The position numbers were made by a program, and so were the translations under genes. Source: Varroa destructor (Eukaryota > Arthropoda > Arachnida > Mesostigmata > Varroidae). Taken from it: a DNA stretch of 64,000 bases. The stretch spans positions 12,222,280 to 12,286,279 of the forward strand of contig NW_019211455.1 in the NCBI RefSeq assembly GCF_002443255.2, written 5' to 3'. Shown piece after piece: positions 1 through 13,325 of this stretch (the first letter of the stretch is position 1; every line of letters starts with the position of its first letter). The notes beneath the pieces were generated by a model. That model was given only the letters and a program-made list of their open reading frames with translations, made no database searches and was not told the origin of the DNA.

Positions 1-1188
1 AGATCGCATCTCCGTTCGATCAGGCTTGCTGTCAAGATGACCTTGTGATTCCTGATGGCTGAGTCTTTTAGACGCAGGTTCAAGTTTAATCTGCCAAGTA
101 TGAGGTAACTTTTGAGATTTAAGCAATGGTCTGCACTTTAGCAAAGGTCGTGTGATCTCAGAATTCTCTCAAAATTATCGTATTTAACGATCCATGGATA
201 GGATATGAGCCCAGGCTGTATCGTATATATCAAAGCTATGCTGTTTACCCCTTTGTAATTAGCAACAAAACCTCGTCTTCGCAAAATGCATCGGATTCAA
301 CTAACATTGGTTAGCGGTACGTTTCCCTTATCGCTCTACTTGGTTATTGCCATATACGAGATCGGCCTTGCCGCTCATGAAAAAAGTCCATTAAATCTAA
401 TGTATTTATAACTACCCTAACTTTTCGGGCAGTCATACAGCTTTGAAAACGCACATGTGCTAAAAGTTACTATTTTTTTAATCGTATATCTGACTGACTA
501 ATGTTGGGTCCTTTAAGTCGTTTACACTTTATGGTTGTTACTCGTTTAAATTTCGTTGAATATTATTCGGAGCATTAAAGACGTCGTGTTTTTTCAGTAT
601 TTTTTTCTAGGGTAAAAGCGTTTCGAAATGGAAATTCAATTTTACTATTTTTTTGTTAAGTGATGACCCTGTTTTAAATTTAGTATATAATGAAAGTATA
701 CATCCAAATCGTCTAATGCATAAAATTGTAGTGCTCTAAACAATCTAAGGTGTTCTCATGTATTATGTATGACTTATCTGTGTCTTCGTCTGATATTCGT
801 GAATTTGCAAATTTCCAATTTACAAACAATATAAGCATGTGGAGCACACGATCAACGAGGCAAAAATTAGGAACGGCAACGTCGTACTATAAATATTTTA
901 CTGGAGAAGTCATACTTTTCTCGTTCCACTCTGATTTGCCTGTTTCTGTTATTTCGATCCATGTAACAAATTGGTCTTTTTGCCTATGTAAAGTCTACAT
1001 TTCGAAGACGCGCTGTTATAATTCAGAGCATCAATTCAAGTTCAACATGAGGCGAACGATGCGATAGCCCATCATTTCGCCACGTTTGAATATACCAACA
1101 ATTAAAAGAAGGGAAAGTAAACTCTCAAACACCGAGCGAAGTCATACTAATAATTAATTAATAGTTATCTATTTCGAAACGATTTATC
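1..1188. other. Non-coding flank, nothing recognised
   Basis: AT-rich sequence downstream of the minus-strand gene that ends at 1189. The plus-strand open frame at 750-1067 has no domain-like composition and no supporting splice sites, so I treat it as chance. I see no AATAAA signal on the minus strand directly after the stop of the neighbouring gene. Confidence 0.4.
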
Positions 1189-3366
1189 TCACAACCATAA
1201 TATAGTAATCTTAACATATACTGGATACAAGTGGGAAGGACGTACGAATTCTCCTTTTCTCTGCCTGAATTGCTTCAGGTTACTGCTCAGCATTTTTCCC
1301 AAATCCTTTGCCTGGGGTTTCTGCTTTGGAGAATCAAGTTTTGGACGACTTGCCAGCTCAACATTTGCTGCCGTCTGAAATTCAATAGTCGGTTTTTAAA
1401 GGTAACCAGGTCTCTCTCATTTACGCTTTTCACATGTCCATGTTGAAATTGTATCAATAATTTCCCACATTTAATATCATGAATAGGCGCTGTGTTTTTT
1501 TGAAGCCATTTTAAAACGATCTGACAGTTGGGATCAATTCCCCGCACTAACTCATAGGAAGCGATCCACTAACCTGTTCAATTGACATGTCAATCTTCCG
1601 TGCATCAGCTGCCAATTTGATGTTTCTGGGTTGCTGTGCCGTGAACGATCCATCCAACTCAAGATGACCATATTTTTTAAATTGTCCGTTGTCTTTTTTA
1701 GGCTTGGTTTTGTCTTCAGTCTTGTCTTTGCCGGGTGCTAACTTGGGATCTGCCATTTTCTACAAGTAAAGCAGCGCACCTTTTGATAACTCTTTAGCGT
1801 TTATCCATACCAATGATATATCGTTATCTGGACAAGCACCATAAAACGGATATCTTAACTAATTACACAAATGTTGTTGGTAGAAAGAAACAAAAACAAA
1901 AAACAAACGTGTCCGAAATACGAACCGCTTCAAGTTGCTTCTGTTTTGCGTCCCTGGCTTTTTTCTTTTTTTTGCTTTTGCCTGAATCACGCTTTGCATT
2001 TTCGGCTTTCCGTAAAGGCGCCTTGGGATCTTCAGATTTCTGTAAATTATCCAACAGTTTGCTCTTTAACTTTATCTAGAGACAAACGTGCCTTCGCGTC
2101 CAACGAATACGCATCCTTATAGTAATGCAGTGCAATAATAAGAAGTGTTTGCGATTCATTGGTAAAGTAGGTATACTCTTCAGTTACATTTTCATTGACA
2201 TTCTGTTATAAAAGTCAAGGCCTCTGAGTTGAATGGATATTTGTAGGCTTGTTTATTGTGTCGTCGTCCCGAGTGATAGTTAATAAAAATCAATATTATA
2301 ATCATTGTAAAATGTCACTCTCATTGAACGTATTATACTATATTCTTTCCGCTACTGTGGGATTACCGTCTGCTAAGGATTGAGCTAATTGCGCCCTCTT
2401 ATCTTCGCCATATCCTATGTTTAACCTATCAATATTTCCATTGTCGGAAGTCTACGCCACGTCTTGTCTGATGCCTCTGCTTACAAGCACAATCTATAAA
2501 CAGGGGTTTCTATATTTATTGTATTTTACACATCCTCAATCTTAATGTTTTCTAGTTTGTGTTGAATGGTTATTACTCTTCGAAAAATGCCAGTCTTTAT
2601 TTTTATGCGACTAAGCGAGTAGGCGTTCCGCGTAGTCTCATCTCCAGTAAATAAGGAACGCACGTCAATGATTACTGTGTAGATATATATATATATATAT
2701 ATATCCATACAGTAATCATGGAGGTATATATACTCATATAAGGTTAAAAAATGTAATAACTATGGTATTTTTTTCCTCTCTAGGGTAGTAGGGTCGTAGA
2801 CGCCCATATTCAGGGTAAAGGGGTTCCACTTTGCACAAGATACGTTCAATTATAGCAGTGCACAAAGGACCTAAAGTAGAAGGCATTTTCTAATTAGGAC
2901 ATCCGATAATCAGAAGAACGGACTCATCACGGAGATACTTATATCCATTCTTTATTAGCTTTTTGCTGCCTGCCAATATTTATGGGACTTCGTTGACAAT
3001 GGCGTCTCATATTTGTAATTTGATTAGCTGACAACAAAATAAGGGCAGAAAACACGCCATTCGAACGCCACAGATTCAACGCTGCATCTTCATTTATGCT
3101 ACGCATAAACAATGCAGTAGATGTACATAAGTTCTTTTGTGGTTTGGCTAACTAGAACGTGTACGCGATGATGGTGCCAACGCCCTGTTATCAATTCACT
3201 TACCTCGTTTTTCATTGTAAAGAATTCATAGGCAGCCTCAGTAACTTAAAGAATCATTCTAACTATCGTTATCCTAGTTGTTTACTGAGATAATCGTTAT
3301 AGGGCCACATTTCTGGTACTTGTCGTCAGCACTGGCTATTGTTTTCGTTAGCTGCTGAAGGATTTC
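1189..3366 (-). CDS. Multi-exon gene, helical (ARM/TPR-like?) protein with Lys-rich tail, 5' end unresolved
   Basis: I do not recognise this protein. Read on the minus strand, a chain of short open segments is joined by GT-AG splice sites: exons 3286-3366, 3204-3236, 2998-3151, 2901-2969, about 2761-2870, about 2532-2674, 2356-2451, 2071-2202, 1926-2039, 1574-1759, 1407-1520 and 1189-1374 (stop TGA at 1189). Phases agree at every junction except the one between 2761-2870 and 2532-2674; a phase-matching alternative donor lies inside the former, after the codons for YPEYG. The first half is leucine/alanine-rich and helical (for example DAALNLWRSNG, LLIIGCPLCTAIIERIL), as in armadillo or HEAT proteins. 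A TPR-like segment (ALHYYKDAYSLDAKA) follows, then a lysine-rich stretch (GKSKKKKKARD) and a charged tail. Donor and acceptor quality varies: GAG|gtaagt and CAG|gttagt are strong, others are plain. A further 33-nt exon may lie at 3638-3670. Coding nature is likely; identity is unknown. It could also be a decayed gene, but the repeated in-phase GT-AG pairs argue against that. Confidence 0.6.
2668..2719. repeat. (AT)n microsatellite inside an 11-bp inverted repeat
   Basis: A run of about 11 AT units (2683-2704) is flanked by the perfect inverted arms atgattactgt (2668-2678) and acagtaatcat (2709-2719). The whole can fold as a cruciform. It sits at the acceptor side of an intron of the minus-strand gene, so the AT run may be intronic. 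Confidence 0.75.
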
Positions 3367-6300
3367 CTATAGTAGCGAAGTGAAATTGTGATTCGTTTCA
3401 TAAACATTTTGTGCCTTCACGTACATTAGGCATGCTCTACGGAGATACCCTATTCTGTAATTGATATATATATTTCTATTACAAATGAGAGCGGCGTACC
3501 GTAGCGTAAGGCGTTTTGAGACAAATGAAAGATCACCGTTTTAGCGGGTCATAATAGGTATATTGAAACCATTGCGCTGCTGATGGAGAAGGGCAAATCA
3601 ACTACTTTATGTATGCGGTATTCGTGTATCGTGCTACCTGGCCTAACTTGTAGACGAATACCGTAAACGTCTTCAGGACAATAGGTAGGGCATTGGCTCT
3701 AGCCTACGTTTACACAGGACTTAAGGTAACAAACAAAAAAAACATGAGGTGCACCTAGCCAGTTTGATAAATTTCCTTTTTCTCGGTCAAAAAATTGTAT
3801 ATGATACGGTTATGTACTTCGACCGGAAACCGAGCATATCACTAACAGCCGTTTCTTTCACTCCTATTATGATTTTGTCTTTCTCGATCTAGTCATTTTC
3901 TGTTTATCAAGCAAGCGAGTTTATTGGGGAACGAGGCACGCTGAGGCAGTATTTCGAAAATTCTATGTGGCATAAGCATTTGCAAGACCGTCCCAGTGCA
4001 ATATCCTACTAATTCTTTAAGCCGGTACGCAATATATTACGCATAAAAGTTGGGATCTGCAATTGCCTATAATCTTAAAACAAATAACCATATTTACGGT
4101 ATTTCAGTTTTGTTGTCAGAGTATTGCAGAGGCGAAGGTAAAGGGTATTTGTAAAGGGTACAAACAATTGGCATTAACCATAGATTTACTAATTCAACTG
4201 TATTGTATAATCTTGAAGGCGGAAAATCAATGCAATTACATAGTCAATGAAGCTCTGATGTATAAGTGTTAGCTTCTATATCCGCACACCCTCACAAAAT
4301 AAATACGTTTTCAGATTTTACCTTCCAAACGATATTGGCCTTGCATCAGATGGCTAAATGTTTCAAACTTCTTATCCGAAACCAGTGATATTTATTACGA
4401 AACCGAAAAATTATTGGGTCTATCTCAAGATTTTAAGCCCCAGTCAATTCTAGATCTACATTTATTCTTTACATGTTCGTCATTTGTAGGTACTATCTAT
4501 AGTTGACTTTTAACATAATGAGATTTGCCAATAGAGCAAACTAGAGGTAATACATAAATTATGAGTTACGCAATCCGTTATTGCCTAGCACGTTTTTGGA
4601 ACTCTACCACCTTTCGTGTATGTAGTGCACAGCTTCTACTTGAAATCTTTGTTGAATGGTTCGGTGAAACCAGTTCTATACTGCTCCTTCGTTATAGAGA
4701 AAGTAGTACTCGTACTCGCATTTTAAATAGAAGTAGGAGCGTGCGGAACCAATATTGCCAGTGGCAAATGCATAAGCCCAACTGCGGGAACTTCCTGCTG
4801 GCCAGGCGTTCCCAACCAATAGTTTATGATTCTTACACGAGAAGAAGAAAAAGAAGAAGAAGAACACGTCATCCCTGTCAGGTACAGATTCGAAGGACCG
4901 AATGAATTTTAGAGAGGATCTATATTTTTTAGTCGTTATAATTCGTCAGCTTAAGCCTGCAGTGTTTCATTAAAGCCTTTGCAATCTATATGACCGTTAG
5001 GCTAACTGAACGACAGTTTCATCCAAACAGGAGTGCAGTAAACAAAGAAGGGGTTTTAAGAACATTTTTTTGTGAAATAAGCATCCTTCTTTATAGTTCT
5101 ATTGTTTAGGATTACTGCATGTTCAGCAGTATTGTTATATATTGTACGGAATGGTCGATGCGCTTGATCACGTGAAGAAGGCTAGCAATTCGACGATACC
5201 GACTAAGTCACACTCCACAATGTTGGAAGCTTTGTTTGTATGCACGAAATAGTCGACCTTGATCTTGTGTAAAGTTATTATGTTTAACCAATTATCTTCA
5301 AGTTCTTGATATAAGAATATCATACTTATCGCACTTAGCTGGAAACTCTAAAAATATAGCTCGCTGATTCTATCAAACCAATCGACATTGAGCTGACATA
5401 CGTCTGAGGCCAGCCAAAAATAAATACGGTGAAGCTTTGTTAAGTCACGAAGAGGTAATAAGTCTTTGATCATTTGATAGCCTGAAGGTGAATTCTCGCT
5501 TAAATGAACTGTATCTTAAACTTAGAAATTCTCGTATTTTCCTATCCGTCCTTTTGAATATACTCGGTTTAACTGCAGTACACTAACTATATTGATAGTG
5601 TGGTCAATGACCCGCATTATATGTAACCAGCCATACATAGATTTTTGTTTATTGTAGTCAGACTAAAAGATTGATCGCCACTGTCGTTAGATGGTATCCC
5701 GTTTGATAGTATAAATTTCCAGGTGTCTTGCGTCTTGCGCATTCAAGCGCGAGTATAAACCTAAAAAACAGGATACTGCTTGCAAAAAAAATTTATTATG
5801 TAGAATAGATATGACTAGATAACTAATTGACTAGCAGATAGACAGAAGGGCCACGAAACAGAGCTAGTAACACCCATAGCCCTTTGAGTTTACGTATTCA
5901 TCAGTCTTAGAAAACCAAAGCTTCGACGACTTAGGTAGGTGCCTGTATGCTCGTCAACAGCTGACAGGACGTTAGGATGGACAGATCTACTATAGCTTAC
6001 CATCAACGATATGATCCGTGTAGTTTGGCTGTCGGTGCTGCCAGTCATGAGCAGCCCCCTAATTCGACAGGGAAATGACTTGGTGCAGGATGCCGTTACA
6101 ACAAAGTACATTCTACTCAGTGGATGGCTTTTAGACGAATTCAATAGCGAGCTCAAAATCCGAAGCCTTTGTTAGGGCTGCTACAGGCTGGCATTCAAGC
6201 CTGTGTAAGACTCATTGCGAGACCTATGTTTTGATGGCGGAGTTCAGACAAAGAGGGGATCCCATTGTTGCAGCGGTTCAGCAGTGCCTATGCGACTGAA

Positions 6301-8759
6301 CAGCTGTTGAGGCGTTTCATATATTTTGCGGTCTCTCCCATTTGTCTCAATGCCCTTTCTTTAATGTTCGTCCCCTTTTTAAACTGGTTAAAGCTCACGA
6401 ATCGAATGGATTCTGTTGATAGGAATGTCCACTGCCTATTTACGTTTACATGATGGTGGCGATACGAAACATAACATTCGTCCACATGGCCGACCTAGCC
6501 AACATTCGATTTCTTAGAACACAAGCCTGCATGAGTTTCAATGCAGACTTAGTCATCGCGTTTCGCCATTTCGCACCCAGTAGTGCTCACATATTGAATC
6601 TCGCTAACGAATATACCGCTTTTCAAAAGCCCGAACTGGTTCTGGCACCATGGCAGCAAGTGCTGCCCTAGGGGCCTACGCCTGCCCGCCTTCCATTGTC
6701 ATGCAGTAAGCAAACGAGAGAATGAAGGAATTGATAACAATGTATGAATAATGATCGAAGAATATCGAAAGCATGATGCGGACAACGAGTCGGCGACTCG
6801 TAGAGTGTTTCATATCCGACGGTGCCGTAACACTAACGGTAGGGAAAGGATGGAACGAATGCAGGAAGTGGTGGGGAACACAACCCCTTTTCGATCGGTT
6901 TGGCTGCTGTCTGTGATACTTTTAGCAGTAGCAAGATCGTAAAATGTTGTTGACAAACGGGATTATTTGCAATCGCGATAAGTATCAATGATGCTGATAT
7001 CAGCATAGGGCTGTTTTAACCGTTGAACGCTATTTATGCTTTGGACATAGAATGTCGGAGTTCGGCTGTAAATTGCAATAGAAGTTATGGCTGCGATAAA
7101 GTTCTGTACACGTACGGTTGAAGCAAAGGAAACTAGTAGCGTAGCGTATAAGGTCGCCATTTTCACTGGGTTGACGAAAGAGGTTTAGCACTGTGAAATC
7201 ACAACAATGTCTTACTCTGACGAAAAGGGGTAATATAATGGGTTTATATACAACCTCACTTCAGGAGGAATCATAAACTATTATTGCCCATAGCATCGGA
7301 TACGATAATAACCGTCAAAGGCCACTTTCTTAGCCGTTGACAGACACTCAGTTTTAGAAAATGTTTCTATCAATTTGAACTACGGGAGCGACATTTAAAT
7401 CGAGTGAAACTTCCTACTGAGAGAACCTGTTCCAAAGGTAAGGCGGAACGTCGGCCCTACAGAACCTGCCGCATCTAAGTCTTTATATGGACAACACAAC
7501 ACAAAATATTGTCAAACAGATAAGACGTTACCTACACTTAAAAATCTATTTGAAACACGGTCAAATATCGCCCAAAAAACAGATATCTTTTTAAAACCGC
7601 TCCGGCACTTCTTCATTATAGCCTTTTAGTTATAACCAGTGTCCGCACAGGCCTGTTTCATTCATTGAATGCTTTGTTCTTTCGTATGTATTATAATTTA
7701 TATATTCGTCGGTGGCCACGTAGCTAACAGTGATATCTCTGTGGAACACCTGTAAAATAAGGTGCTATAACCTGATCGATACAAATAGGTAGTGAACTTG
7801 GAATTGTGGTGTGATGAATCTCTAAGTTAGAAAAATCCGTAAGTGCAAAAAATGTTATAAAAATTAGAGTTATTTATGAGAACAAAGTTTTTGTTCTTAT
7901 AAGAGAACTACGATCACGAGGTGAGGTGACCATGGTCGTATCTACATAGCGAATCACGAAAACCACCTGCATGTATCGAAAGCTCTAGTAAAATGTTATT
8001 GATAAATAGCCATTATTAACATACGTATAGGTTATTGACCAGTCAAACAATATAGATTCTATCCCAGAGATTTAAATATTTTGAGTTGTACGTCCGGTGC
8101 TGGCATTAGACATTCCGTCAAACGACTGGCTGTCGGCACGAACGAAACTCGAATTCAAACCCAGAGCACCATGCGTCCCTTAAGTTTAGCAAGTAAACAG
8201 GTTACCCACCTCGCCATTACCGAGACTATATTTGAGAACTAGAGATAAGCAAATGGTCATCTTAAATGACTTCGTTTATCTTTGCAACTACGTCCGGTTG
8301 ATTCAAAGCCATCCATCTAGCAATGCTAGAATCCGTTCGCTACCATAACCCTGCTAATGGAATAGACCCTCCGACGAAATATTCCTACTTAATCAATACT
8401 GTTTGTATCCGATAATTTCGTTAGCTTTGTAGCATAAAGCGTTTCTAGCTTTCTTTCAACAGAGTGCTACCCTTCGCCAGATTTTCATTTGTAGTCGCGG
8501 GTGCAATGGTTGGCCTACAACGCTGTGGACGAAACCCAACGAAGAGTAAAGTTTAAACAAGATATGAAGCTGTTATGGCTACTAGTCTACGAGGAGTTTG
8601 CGTATTTATTCCAGCTAGTGGCCGGTATAATGAGACTTACATTCCTACTAAAACGAACCTACTACCTCGATAGATCATTAACGGCTATGAGAATCCTACC
8701 AGTCGACGCCTGCGACAAAGGTCAATAGAAGATATTGAACTTTCGTGTAACTCGACCCC

Positions 8760-8802
8760 GATCGCCCCGGGGGCGATCAGCTAGTCGCTGAGGGCAGCGA
8801 CT
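8760..8802. repeat. Two adjacent GC-rich hairpins
   Basis: Two perfect 8-bp stem-loops stand side by side. The first has arms gatcgccc (8760-8767) and gggcgatc (8771-8778) around a 3-nt loop. The second has arms agtcgctg (8783-8790) and cagcgact (8795-8802) around a 4-nt loop. They are much more GC-rich than their surroundings. Function is unknown. Confidence 0.7.
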
Positions 8803-9496
8803 GCAGCAATTGACCGCAACCACTCATTCGAATAAGACTTAAGAGAAAGCGGTACTCAAGAGTTCGACTCGGACGGTAGTTTCTAATGATGCTCACTGTA
8901 ACGGTCGCTCGGTCCCTGTAGCAAAGCAGTGCAGACCATTTTTGGCCTTATTGGCCTTTTGCCAAAGCCAGAACTGGAAACCAACATACCTGAGCACAAA
9001 GGAAGCGCTTGTTATAGTTCAAAACAGTTAACTAGGTAGGTTGTAAGGATTGATTGATTAGAAATCACTATTAGCATTATCAGACTTGATTACCCGCCGA
9101 GACCGTAATGGCCTAAAGCAGACCCGCTAAACATAAAATAATGTTAGGGTTTGTGGGAAAATCCTATTTGTCTCATTTTGTACTTTCAACAAAGCTTAGT
9201 AATCAATCTGTTGTCAATTCTAAGTGATTTAATGTTGATTAGTCACCTTTTACGTGCGATATTATAAGGAGTCGATTTGTCTTTGATGGCCGTTGAACTT
9301 AGCAATCTGATTTAATTCAAATGAGATAAAAAAAAAAGCAAGGTAAAAGGAGTCAAGTTGCTTACTTTATTATTCGGCGGTCCCCCATGTTTAGTACTGC
9401 ACCCAAATCTTCAGGGCATCCGGACGTGTGACTGATGATTTAATATGTCTCAATAAATATGCCAATAATTTTCAGTATAGATTTTGCGTGCGTCGA

Positions 9497-9556
9497 ATCT
9501 AAAACATGAGGATGTTTGGGTTTATTATCTAAAACATGAGGTTTATTTGGGTTTTA
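9497..9556 (+). repeat. 30-bp tandem duplication, two copies
   Basis: The unit beginning atctaaaacatgagg occurs at 9497 and again at 9527, with a period of 30 bp and a few differences in the second half. It looks like a simple local duplication. Confidence 0.75.
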
Positions 9557-10761
9557 AAAATGTAAATAAATATTCACTTTTTGTAATTCTCTCCTCCTTT
9601 ATTGATTTACAAAACTATTACGTTTTTAGATCTACAACAGTATTTTAAGCCCGATAGCAGCCGCACCAACATGATTCGTGTAATATTTGGTACCAAGTGC
9701 CCAGTGGAAGATACACCTTAGTTACTACCAACTAATTTAGCGCTTCCTATTAATACCGACTTGAATTCAGGCTCAGGAGTGGAAGATGCTTGAAAGTATG
9801 CACAAGTGCCCCTTCCGTAGTTGTGTTTCTATATTCCTTGTTTATAAATTATGATTAGTACATAATGAAACGTTGTAAGTCTTAGGCGTAATGGTAGCCT
9901 TTTAACGCGTACACTTCATTGGCGCTGACCACTTCGGCTTTCACTGAAAATCGATGAACTTCCAGCCGTCTAATTGACCAGGCTACCAATTTTGCGATTT
10001 CGGTAACTACGCGATCTATAACATTCCTGTAGCACATGAACTGTAGCCTAAAATTAGAAAAAAAAATTCGGGTCTAAAATGGCAGTGATCTGCATTTTTT
10101 TTTTCTAATATTTAGATGAAATTCGCGATCAAATCAAACTCGATTTCACAGGTATCAAAGCAAGCTCGAGTAAAGCAGTGGCTGGTATCCTTAAGCAGAT
10201 TCAAAGCTTTTTTAAAGAAGCTTAGATTAAAAAGACTGATCGGGTTTGCACATGCTTATAGAAAATAGGCCTTTATCAAGTTAAGATCTTGAGAAAAACT
10301 TTTACCACAATATTTTGTATAAGTTTTTTTCGATCAATCTAGGCGCAGTCAAACACATAATGTACGCATGTAATATTGGAGGCTGACTTTTCGAGAGTTG
10401 AATCTTTGTTAGTTTCTCTCAGAGTCTAATACTTCACGATTCTAGCTGCCTATGCTATACTTCCTTCAATTTTGCCTACGGAACCTCTTGGTGGCCTCAT
10501 CTTGTTGTCATGTTCTACGTACCTCGTAGACGACGTTAGCACCGGAAGGAGGCTGCATTACATACACCCCATGGAGGATACAGTACGATAAAATTCGATC
10601 AAGCCTATTCATCGCGTGTATCGTATAAATTTTTCTAGCTCGAATTTACCTAGTTAGATTAACGAACGTATATGTATACGTTCCTAAACTTCTTCGTGTC
10701 GAAAAAAAGTGTACAAATCTACCTAGGTCGCAACTCGACTTCGAAATTATCTCCTTGCTTT

Positions 10762-10788
10762 TATAATAATAATAATAATAATAATAAT
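10762..10788 (+). repeat. (TAA)n microsatellite
   Basis: About nine TAA units in a row. The minus-strand reading gives a tyrosine run in a spurious open frame. Confidence 0.9.
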
Positions 10789-12640
10789 GTAATAAGGCTG
10801 TATATAATATATTTGATTGTGTTTTCGGAGTCTTCAGCATGTTTCCTGCAACCGACGGATTGGCTACAGCCAGCAACCTACTTTACGTGAGCACATGCTA
10901 TGATTATGAATGCCCCTGAAAATAAGCCTCTTTCGAAAAATTTGTGTATTTAACATAATTCATTTTGTACTGTAAACAATGTTGAGAGAAACTCACTTGT
11001 CGATATATGTTGAATTTTCTTATCGGGGCGATACATTTTCTCTGAGACGTGCTTCTTGTTCGCTCACTTTACCCCAGTTAGGGTTTCGCTCAAACGCCCC
11101 CGATATATACAGCATTGACAGGAAAGAGTTATTTCCTGTTTTGTAGTGCGATGCCCATTTAGCGATGTGTGTCGCTCAATTTATCGAACGGAGGGTGCCT
11201 TATATAAGTCATGAACTGGCATTAATTTTGTAGACTGACCCCGTTTCGCCAATCAAGAACCCGGATGTATATTATAGCGATACCGTTTCTAACGTCGAGA
11301 GACAGAGCGGTTCATATGATACGCACAGACGCAGCAGATGATATTGAGGTCCACAAGCTGTTGCATTAGTAAAGTGCTTACTCCATTTATGTCTGAGCAC
11401 CAACACTTGTTTGAAGTTTGTCAACGGCAGCAAATCGTGAGTGTACGTCTGATCTTCGAAAATATCATTAAATTAGCGATACGCAGTTTAATGAGGTTGG
11501 TACCAACCAGTCCATATGATTTCTGAAAGCTGTTTCTAAGAATATGTTCTGCAACGGGAAAAGAAATAATTTGTTTTTTTTTTTGCGGTAAAAATGATTA
11601 TACAAACAGTAGTAATTCGAAGAATTACTTAACTTAATCTAGCTGAATAATGCAGTAGCACGACGTTACGGCAGTAGCCGGGTAAAACCACGGTATCCAG
11701 AGTTAAAATAGCCCAAGCCGAGGGGGGTATGGGACAGTTAATTTATCTACATGACGTGTTATCTTAAACGGAAAGGGATAAGTAATCAGTTAGAAATCAG
11801 ACGGAGATATCTGATAGCTGAAATTCGGAACATATGAAAAAGTTTCAACTTAACTCGGTATACTATCGGTTTAATATATATACTCGGTATATATATTGTT
11901 TGTTAGTCGTCGTAAGGTTCGTGTTTCAAATCAGGCCAATCGTACCTAATTCCGAACGGCGTTTCGAGTACATCTCAACGGCAATTCCAATGAATGTCCT
12001 TGCCGAATTACGTCTTCTAGGGTTTACTGTGCGTCTATTGAGGCTACCCATTTGCGTAAGTCGTACACGGTCCAGGTCAGCTGAATAGTAATTTCATTCT
12101 ATAGCTAACTTAAGATAAACTTGGTATTGATCTTCGAACCTTGAAACTAAACAGTATTACAATATTAACTTGCGTTACTCAACAATACAGCACCACCAAA
12201 CGCAGATCGGTTACAGTCAGAATTCGATGAAATAACTGGTAGCGTCTGCCTTCGGGAATCGTTTGAGATGGGCAATTATATGTGTCACTGAGACAATATG
12301 ACGAGCGTGAAAAATTATAACGTCGTGTGTATCTTTTCGAAAATCGAATAGAAATAAGTACCTTTTGTTAACAACAAAATGCATTACGTAGTAACGAAAT
12401 TCATTGGAAATACGTCTTCCATATTACCTTATCCTGAAGGCCTACAATAGAGCTTATCATTCTACATCATCCGTTCGGGGCAGTGTTTGACGAGGCTTCC
12501 TGGTGCGTTTACTGCCGCCCTGGCCAACTATCCGCTACGCTTACTAAAAAGTATTGCGTTTACAGGACAGGTGCAGGAACTGTCGCAGTCCACCATACCT
12601 CTATACGGCTCATGCATCCTATATGAGCAATAAAATGAAG

Positions 12641-12656
12641 TTGTTGTTGTTGTTGT
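12641..12656 (+). repeat. (TTG)n microsatellite
   Basis: Five TTG units. Confidence 0.8.
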
Positions 12657-13275
12657 CATACAGTCGTACTAAAGGTCTAACGAAATATGGCAGCACGTTT
12701 ACGATAGACCAAAGCGGTCACACAAACAAAGTCAGAACTATTCTTAAAGGCTGCCGGATAAAAAGGCAGTTCGGTAGCCTATGGCAGTGGTCGATAATTA
12801 TAGATTGAGTCCGTGGAACTTGAACATACATCCATGAGAGACTTGTGCTTTCGAATGCTGACGTATACAGCAAAGGCTGGGCAATTACATTATATATAAC
12901 CTTCAAGAGAGTCGAACTTGCGGTAGATACGTACGAGCAATTACGGTCAAGATATATTTGTGTGCACTGAGTAAGCTTTTGATTTAAGACCGCGATTGAC
13001 GAAGGTACAGCAGGCGCATTATATGACCCATGGTCTCATTCGGAGCCTCTCGCAGTTCGTTCCAAAGAAGCCATGCGATTGTTCAATGAATCAGCTACGA
13101 ACAGCTTCAATATATTTAAGTAAGTCTACTAGGTCGCTTAGATTCACGGCGGTGCTTTCACAAAGAAAAATGTTATCGATATCTCTATCACGCTTGTGAA
13201 TTTATTTAGGCTAACTTTTTTTGGGTAACCTAGGAAGAAATCTTGCGTATCGTAGGTTCGCTTCTCAGATGTACG

Positions 13276-13325
13276 AAGCGATCCTGCTAGAAAAAGTACG
13301 ATTCGTTTTTCTAGTAGGATCGCTT
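13276..13325. repeat. Near-perfect 20-bp stem hairpin with 10-nt loop
   Basis: Arm 1 (13276-13295, starting aagcgatcc) pairs with arm 2 (13306-13325, ending ggatcgctt) with a single mismatch, which would be a G-U wobble in an RNA copy. The loop is gtacgattcg. The stem does not extend beyond these limits. It could be a small fold-back element or part of a transcribed hairpin; at 50 nt it is short for an animal miRNA precursor. Confidence 0.8.

Noticed and set aside
2055..2070. A 16-nt GT-AG intron in the first gene
   Set aside because: Splicing at the donor 15 nt earlier gives a 31-nt intron in the same phase, in line with neighbouring introns. A 16-nt intron is below any size expected in animals.
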